The notes beneath the pieces are model-generated. The model made no database searches. It was given only the letters and a program-made list of their open reading frames with translations, and was not told the origin of the DNA. Positions 51,800 to 58,000 of a stretch of 58,000 nucleotides of DNA are shown here, in pieces. Position 1 is the stretch's first letter. The number at the start of each line of letters is the position of its first letter. This stretch comes from Adiantum capillus-veneris (Eukaryota; Streptophyta; Polypodiopsida; Polypodiales; Pteridaceae): the NCBI GenBank assembly GCA_014529385.2, contig CM043962.1, positions 54,273,905-54,331,904 of the forward strand. The letters are read 5' to 3'. The translations under genes and the position numbers were made by a program.

Positions 51800-52471
51800 C
51801 TGCTCCCATGAGGATAATCCACGATCCAATGAAGCATACAAGAATTTTAGAACAGATTAGATTTTACTTAAAGGACCATCCTCCTAAAAAAGCCTTGGCT
51901 TTTAGAACCAGACCTTTTCTTGCTAGAAAGGCCAAGAGCATTGTAGCCTCTTACTTAGCCTAAGCAATATCTTGCTAATTGGGCATTTTGTCTATTGTAG
52001 ACCCTTGCTCTTTCACAAGGCCTAGTGTGGTTCAACCGTGCTATCTGGTATATCCTCAACCACATTGATCAAGTCTTCCCTAAGAAATCGATGGACTTCC
52101 ATTTATCCCTCATCTACTCTTGGTTGGGGGGACAAACCAAACAATTGGTGGTTTCTTAAATTGCTTTTAACATCTTTCATGGGATGATGCTTGATATCCT
52201 TAAAGAGCTCGAATTTAATGAACCAGGGACTTATCTAACTACTTATGCCAACTATAAAGGTGTCAAGATCATCACTAGTCTACTCAAGCCCTGTATTGAG
52301 GATGATGATTCTCCCTCACTAAAAATACCTAACTCTTTAACCACCCCCAATAACTCTTTCACATCTTTTTTAACCCCCAGTACTTCCTCTAGCTTTAATA
52401 GGGGAAAATCTCGTAGCTTTACTAGAGGAAGAGGTAGAAATACTCCCATCCGGCACCTCCTTCACTTGTGA
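51800..52471 (+). pseudogene. Unidentified coding remnant with basic serine/arginine tail
   Basis: Protein-like frames follow one another: RIIHDPMKHTRILEQIRFYL..RPFLARKAKS; then, after an acceptor-like CTATTGTAG, TLALSQGLVWFNRAIWYILN..YSWLGGQTKQLVV; one TAA; then FNIFHGMMLDILKELEFNEP..and a low-complexity tail ending RGKSRSFTRGRGRN. The structured part followed by a Ser/Thr-rich and RG-rich tail would suit a nucleic-acid-binding capsid or gag-like protein, but I do not recognise a family. It ends 58 bp before the next LTR. Confidence 0.4.
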
Positions 52472-52529
52472 TCATGTATACTGTGCAGGTTGCCTTTGGC
52501 CCTTGTGGAAGGATGCATCTCACAAAAAA

Positions 52530-53013
52530 TGCTACAGACAGAAACGTCTCGAGCCCTGCAATATAGCAAAAACAATATACTACAAGCCATGAAACGAACA
52601 AATATGCATACCTCGAATCACACAGCGCATAATCCAAGCTATACACGAACAGGGAGAGACAAAGAGCAAGACAGCGCACGTGTAGGCGCACCTCCTAGAG
52701 TGGAGTGCTACGCCTAGCACGGCGAGAGAGAAGAGAGGAGAGATGAGAAGAGCAACGCAGACACTGGGTGAAATCTCCCCCCGTGCAAGAGTGACCATTT
52801 CCCTCTTGCACATATTTGTTATATAGATTTCTTGAATGGTCAAATTGGTTACAAACTGGCCGGCCGATCATAAATGGCCAAAGCTCATAAAAGAGCACTT
52901 GAATACTAAAATGTAAATAAAATATGATATCCTTTTGCAATAGCTTATCTCGATCAAGCCTTTTCCATCTGTCTCACAGCTGCAATAAATAATAAGTTAT
53001 CAATTCCATAACA
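52530..53013 (-). repeat. 3' LTR of a non-autonomous element
   Basis: On the plus strand it runs TGCTACAGAC to CATAACA (484 bp, TG..CA on the minus strand). The same 34 bases, with one change, recur at 57967-58000. A TATA-like CTATATAAC on the minus strand lies near 52813. A degenerate tail-like ACGGTTGCTTTCCAACGG precedes it. Confidence 0.75.
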
Positions 53014-53393
53014 TACCTCTCCGTTGGAAAGCAACCGTCCTCAGTTGCGAAGATAAAATCTGCAAACAATACTTGTCAAAAACAGTGATTAGTATGTTGT
53101 GTCAAAAACATCACATAATAAAAGAAAAATTTATGAAACTAAACAACATTAGCTTATGCCTGCCGTCATCCACATACTACCTATTCTAGTGTCCCATACC
53201 ACTAGAATAAGCAGTATATGTCATACCGTGATGAATCAGGATATCATTGGTCACACTCATCATTCATTAATCATTTCCCATCAATCTCAAATCCAATTTC
53301 ATTAATACTGTCATGACAAAAAAGCATCGACATATACCAATTCCCAATCCCAATCCAAATCCAAAATGTCTTTCATTTTCTATACCCGGGTAA

Positions 53394-53442
53394 CAAAATC
53401 ATACTAGTTGCAGTGGTGGCCAGCCACTGCAACATGATTTTG
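53394..53442. repeat. Stem-loop in the LARD internal region
   Basis: TTGCAGTGG pairs with CCACTGCAA around a 7-base loop, and the stem resumes after a bulge with CAAAATCAT pairing ATGATTTTG. Confidence 0.8.
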
Positions 53443-53451
53443 TGATCGGTG

Positions 53452-53648
53452 TTGCCTAAATCGGTGAATCTACACCAGTAAGACGTGCTGCCTAAATCGG
53501 TGAATCTGCACTAATGCTGCCTAAATCGGCAAATCTGCATTTGATATTGTTTAAAAATCATGAATTTCAATTTATCAATGTGCTGGTTAAATCGACGGAT
53601 CTGCACCAAGATGAGTATCTACACAGTGCCTAAATCGGCGAATCTGTG
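53452..53648. repeat. Interspersed tandem motif TAAATCGG..AATCTGCAC
   Basis: Five copies of GCCTAAATCGGYRAATCTGC with variable spacers lie directly after the stem-loop. Confidence 0.85.
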
Positions 53649-53649
53649 T

Positions 53650-55589
53650 GTCTGTGACCAATGGACTAGGCTAGGTATAAAAGAAAACATTTGAAACGTA
53701 TTTGACAACAAATTAGAGTATATTCCAGTAGCAAATCACTTACAAAATGTATCTCGATATCCCAAAGAACCCTAGCTCATATGAGGAGCTGCATAGGTAA
53801 TGAGGGAACATTTGCCACCTGTTTGATACAATACTAGAGTACGTTCGAGTGCAAAAGCACTTACAAATTATTGTCATGGTTCCAAAGCACCTTACTGTTT
53901 GCTAACACAACACTTGACAAGTAATGGTGTTTTCACAAATCAAATTAACATTGCAATGCTCACTACCTGGATTGTCACTTAATCTCTAAAATGATATTGT
54001 TGCATAAGAAATTCAATATAAACATTGAATTTGATTGAACATTGAGGACTCGCCTTTCTTAAATCTGTATACCACGCAATTTAAAAAGGGATTAAAGATA
54101 TAGACAAATATGTTTTTTGAGAGTTGGCATGACTTGTGAATAATTTTTTTTTGGAAAAAAAATAAAAATAAAAAAATAGATAGGTATAATGCATCATATA
54201 TGATTATGATGAGAAGAGAAATTTCACCACGTGGTAGTGTGAATTTTAGATCATACAACATTTTATAAGATCAAGTGGGGAGGAAATCATGCAAAACTTA
54301 TGTAATGAAGACCAGTGTCAATTTGGCAAAGTCACAAAAAAGTGAAAGATTTTTATTTTATTTTTATTTTTTCAATTTTTTTTTTGTAATAACGCATTCT
54401 ATACGTGTTGAAAACAATCACAAGCATTTTTTCATTCCCAGTATACATTAATAGTGTTTAATCTTGAAACCTTGCTGAAGGCTTCTATATATATAAGTTA
54501 GGTGTTGATTGGTCTATAGCTAGGTGCCTAGAGGATAAGGTTTAGGTGATAAGATGACTAGATTTTCACTGCTATGTTAGTGTACATATTGATTATTGAA
54601 TTAAATAGTAGAATGAGCGCCACCATGAATAACTTTATGGTATTAGTGTGTAATGAAAATAGGTTGTACATACTATAAGAAATGTAAAATACATATAGCA
54701 TGGTTTCGTCCCTTTGTGGCTCTAATCTTTCTCTCTTTGATGGCTCCAAGTAACTTGTACCACAAGGCACCTCATGGAGTTGATTCTGGATGATTTCTAG
54801 GAGTGCGATGAAGGGCGTCTATACTACTTCCTTTGGAAGGGTGCAATAGGTGTAAGCCTTTTTATTTAACATGTCCAATGCTTCATTCCCCTTCCTTATT
54901 CTAACAGCGAGAAAACATCCACTAAATGTACTGTGCAAGAGATTTTTTCGCGAACAGGATCGATCGTGAACACAACCACCAATCCTCATTTGAGCCCAAA
55001 TTTGTAAGCTCTAGTTGCATCACAAAACTTAGAGAACATGCAAAATTCACATTAAGAACGAGTATTGCTGATGAGCACGGAGGATAGTTGCATTCATAGA
55101 AACACAAAGGATGCCTTTGTGGAGTCACTTGTGGAGATGCATAAGTAAAAATGTGATCTAGTGTCAGATTGGGAATGAAAGGAGTCATAGTTGAACATAA
55201 TGTCACAACAGCAGCATAGGATGCAAGAGACCTATGCATACTATGTAAGAGACCCATGCTTACAGCTAGAAGAACATTGCAACCGCTGAGGGAAGCTTCC
55301 TTACAGCCTCAAAAGTGCCGCCAGAAGACCGTGCCAGACAATTGGATCTAATTTGGAACTTAACGCCTAGCTGCTATAATATAGAGGCAGGCATTGGTCG
55401 GTGTCATCTGCCAAAATAAAAAACAAGCCTAGAGTGTGAAGCAGGTGACGTCCTTGCAAGGCCTCACGCACGGTAGACAACACTATTGATGCATGTCGCG
55501 CATTATTGTATGTATCGCTTGCAAGAGAGGCTCTCATGGACGCAACCAAGCGATAGGCTGATTGGAAGAGAGTAATCTGAGAGCAGTAA

Positions 55590-55590
<1 letters not shown>
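53650..55590. other. LARD interior, no gene
   Basis: AT-rich, with short frames only. Nothing was recognised. Confidence 0.4.
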
Positions 55591-55592
<2 letters not shown>

Positions 55593-55654
<62 letters not shown>

Positions 55655-55672
55655 AGGGAGAGGGAGAGGGAG
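55593..55672. repeat. (GA)n with (GGGAGA)n tail
   Basis: About 28 GA units pass into GGGAGA hexamers. A poly-G tract of about 16 follows at 56376-56392. Confidence 0.95.
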
Positions 55673-57953
55673 AAATGAAATGAAATGATAGATTATTCGG
55701 TTTTTTTTTTGTTAAAAAAAAAGGGGTATGGGATCAAACTCTTACAATACTTATGATCTAATATGATGCTTAGGTACAAAATAAAAGGAAGTAAAAACTA
55801 ATCATCAACGTCGCCGTCCATGCTGAGGATCCTCCGTAGATGGCGTTGTTGTAGAAAGTATGGCATCAGTCATGGAGGAGTTTTTTCAATGCCTGCTAGG
55901 GCAAGTAGTCGTCCCGGGGTAGGGCGGTCATTATCAGCCATTGAAGTGCTTCGATAGTCTCTGCCTCTGTAGGTAGTAGTATTGGGCGAGAGAGATCAGT
56001 CGTCGCTGAAGAAGCTCTCTTCTAATTTGGCAGTCCTAGAATATGGGCTGCTGGGCAGACTGTGTGAGCAGTCGATTATAATGAGTTGCCTTAATGGTGT
56101 AGAGATCTAGAAGTACATTCGTGCAGGTACACAAGTCCCCTTGAGGTGGTGGTGTGGGGGTGTACAGATCTGGGGAAAAACACCTATTGCTAGCTCCTAT
56201 GTGCGCTTCTCCAGTGGCATGAGGTTATCATGGTGGGTGCTGTGTTTGCCAGTGGAATGCTACATGTGATGCTCGTCCTGAAGGATAAGTGGAGGGACCT
56301 TGTCGAAGACAGCAGAACTGGCAACTTGAATGATACACAACGTCGTCAAAGTCTGCTTCAGTAAATAGTCGGCTTGGGGGGGGGGGGGGGGGAAGGGCGC
56401 CATAGTTGTGGGGGCGGTAGAGGTAGTAGACGAGGGGGAGAGAGAGAAAGAGACAAGAGTGGGTAGCCACTGTACAAACTGGATTAGAGAGAGACAAAGA
56501 GAGAGCGTTATAGAAGAGGGATGCAGTGGAGGCCGAAGGGAGAGCCAGACTTGCAGAAGGAGGGAAAAGGGAAGGCCGAGAGCTACACACCAAGAGTGAC
56601 GAGTTGCAAAGTCGAAGGGGCCGTGAAGTTGCATGAGCTGCTGGGGGTTGGTTTTCAGTGGTTGACATTTGAAGGGCTGGGGGTCGACGCGGGTAGCTTC
56701 AAAAAGATCAGCACCACTGATGTTTGAGAGAAAGGGTTGTTAGAAAGGTGATCGAACTGCACAGAGAGAGATAGAAAGAGAGAGATGTCTGCTTGCATGA
56801 CACGGTCGAAAGGTGGGCTAGTGCAGTAGAAGGCGGAGACTGCAACTTCTACTAGCGTCATCATCTGCAAGTGCCTGCCTACCTCAAAAATGCATCACCC
56901 TACGTGGCACTAGGTAGAAGGCTGGGAGGTGATCACGGCATGCAAGCATGCAGGTAGCTGTGAGGAGTGACGAGATTGGGAAAGAAAAACTTTGATAGCT
57001 GCTCTTAGCTTTAGTGATGGCGCATGTGAGCCAGCTCGAGGAGGCTGCCAGACGGCTTGGCCAAAATAGATTGGTTGGTGATGATTCAAGGAAAGTGAAC
57101 TGCGGCCACCGGTGCACTTTTGAGCAGTTTTTCTTTTGTTTACTGTGCTGGCTATTGGTGTTCCCAAAAAAAGAAAAAACTACCGTCGGATGGCCCGTGT
57201 TCTCCTAACGTTGCTATTGCTGCCGTTGCCACTGCCACTGCCACTGCTGCTGCTATCCTCAACTTTAACACATTTCCGCTCTCTTTTTATGAACCAGCTC
57301 CTCTATGCCCCCTCTTGTCGTCTTACCACCTGTGTAGCTACTCGCATCTTCATCAGTCCGATAATCGCTTGTGCGACACAACTGTTGTCCTTCGACATCG
57401 GCATCACCCCAAATACTCATTTTCATTTGAGGCTTTGTGTTAATTAGGATCCCCCCATAATTTTTTGAGCATCTTCATTTAATTTCCATAATCAATTCCA
57501 TATATAGTAAGAGCATGGAAAGATTTTCCTCCATGCACAACGTGCTTGCTGGAAGTATGATTATAACTCTCAATTTATATATTAAGATGGATAAGACTTA
57601 AGGACCCTATTCCATAACATCCCATTGGGGTTAACAGATCTCATAAACTTGCTATGTAATTAAACTTCAAATCTTTACTTAGCTTTGCATGCGTAGTATC
57701 CCGCGGATTGCGTGTCTACTCGTCATGTCACATGTCTCCTTGTCGCCATGCCCAACAAGGCTTCTCGTCTTCATGTTAGTCACGACGTTTGTGATTACCA
57801 CTATCATAATCATAATTGAGAGTGTTTTAATATGGTTACTTGTGAATTAATCACAATTAGTCAAGCTAATTGTAAATGATAATGATGCATAGAATACACT
57901 TATCTTTGTGTATGTAAACTTCTCGGTGTGAGGTTGGTTGGAGCGTATCCAAG

Positions 57954-57965
57954 GCTCTGATACCA
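57954..57965 (-). other. Primer binding site for initiator tRNA-Met
   Basis: The plus strand GCTCTGATACCA is the complement of TGGTATCAGAGC, the standard plant tRNA-iMet primer site, one base from the LTR end at 57967. Confidence 0.85.
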
Positions 57966-57966
57966 C

Positions 57967-58000
57967 TGCTACAGACGGAAACGTCTCGAGCCCTGCAATA
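57967..58000 (-). repeat. 5' LTR of the LARD-like element (partial)
   Basis: TGCTACAGACGGAAACGTCT and following bases match 52530-52563 except for one base. The LTR continues past the window. Confidence 0.8.

Larger units (their letters stand above)
52530..58000 (-). mobile_element. Large non-autonomous LTR element (LARD-like), 5' LTR cut by window end
   Basis: The two LTR copies enclose about 4.95 kb of internal DNA (53014-57966). None of the frames in it shows gag, protease, RT, RNase H or integrase motifs. A primer site for initiator tRNA-Met lies next to the 5' LTR. The size and lack of genes fit a large retrotransposon derivative mobilised by a partner's proteins. The upstream LTR continues beyond 58000, so length and target duplication cannot be read. 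Confidence 0.7.

Overview
The window looks like nuclear DNA of a land plant. Introns are GT-AG, and most of the sequence is LTR retrotransposon in nested insertions, long dinucleotide microsatellites and decayed multi-exon genes. A PLS-type PPR fragment has the wording common in seed-free plants, and the repeat load fits a fern or other seed-free plant. That placement is inference. No rRNA, tRNA, organelle or bacterial gene cluster was seen.

Layout. From 1 to 10 kb there are scattered remnants: a gypsy pol scrap, an LTR-like block, a PPR pseudogene abutting a chromovirus integrase tail, an unidentified decayed gene (8.4-9.9 kb), and a 385 bp foldback element. From 10.6 to 13.7 kb (minus) lies a decayed gene of an unrecognised family, followed directly downstream by a histone H3 fold that reads as CenH3-like. 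From 17.8 to 29.6 kb lies a convergent gene set. Two plus-strand genes encode a coiled-coil/RING-like protein and an FCP1/NIF-type HAD phosphatase domain. A three-exon minus-strand gene encodes a transposase-like protein. One intron on each strand is filled by an array of the same short palindrome (GTATGCTAATTAGCATAC type). I infer that this is a large, possibly undescribed DNA transposon or a TE-derived gene cluster, but I found no terminal inverted repeats.

From 30.1 to 40.0 kb there is a structurally complete Ty3/gypsy element of Tat type (plus strand, 5 bp target duplication GGAAC). From 40.8 to 50.5 kb there is a second, minus-strand relative, with a solo LTR of its own family inserted in its 3' LTR. 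Both encode a degenerate first RNase H plus a second archaeal-type RNase H, and both carry a conserved small ORF just upstream of gag. From 52.5 kb to the window end is a non-autonomous LTR element (minus strand) with an initiator-tRNA-Met type primer site and no recognisable retroviral gene.

Across the better-preserved coding regions the premature stops are nearly all TAG, with a rare TGA. This is what C-to-T decay at methylated CAG and CGA would leave, and it suggests long-silenced, methylated repeats rather than active host genes.
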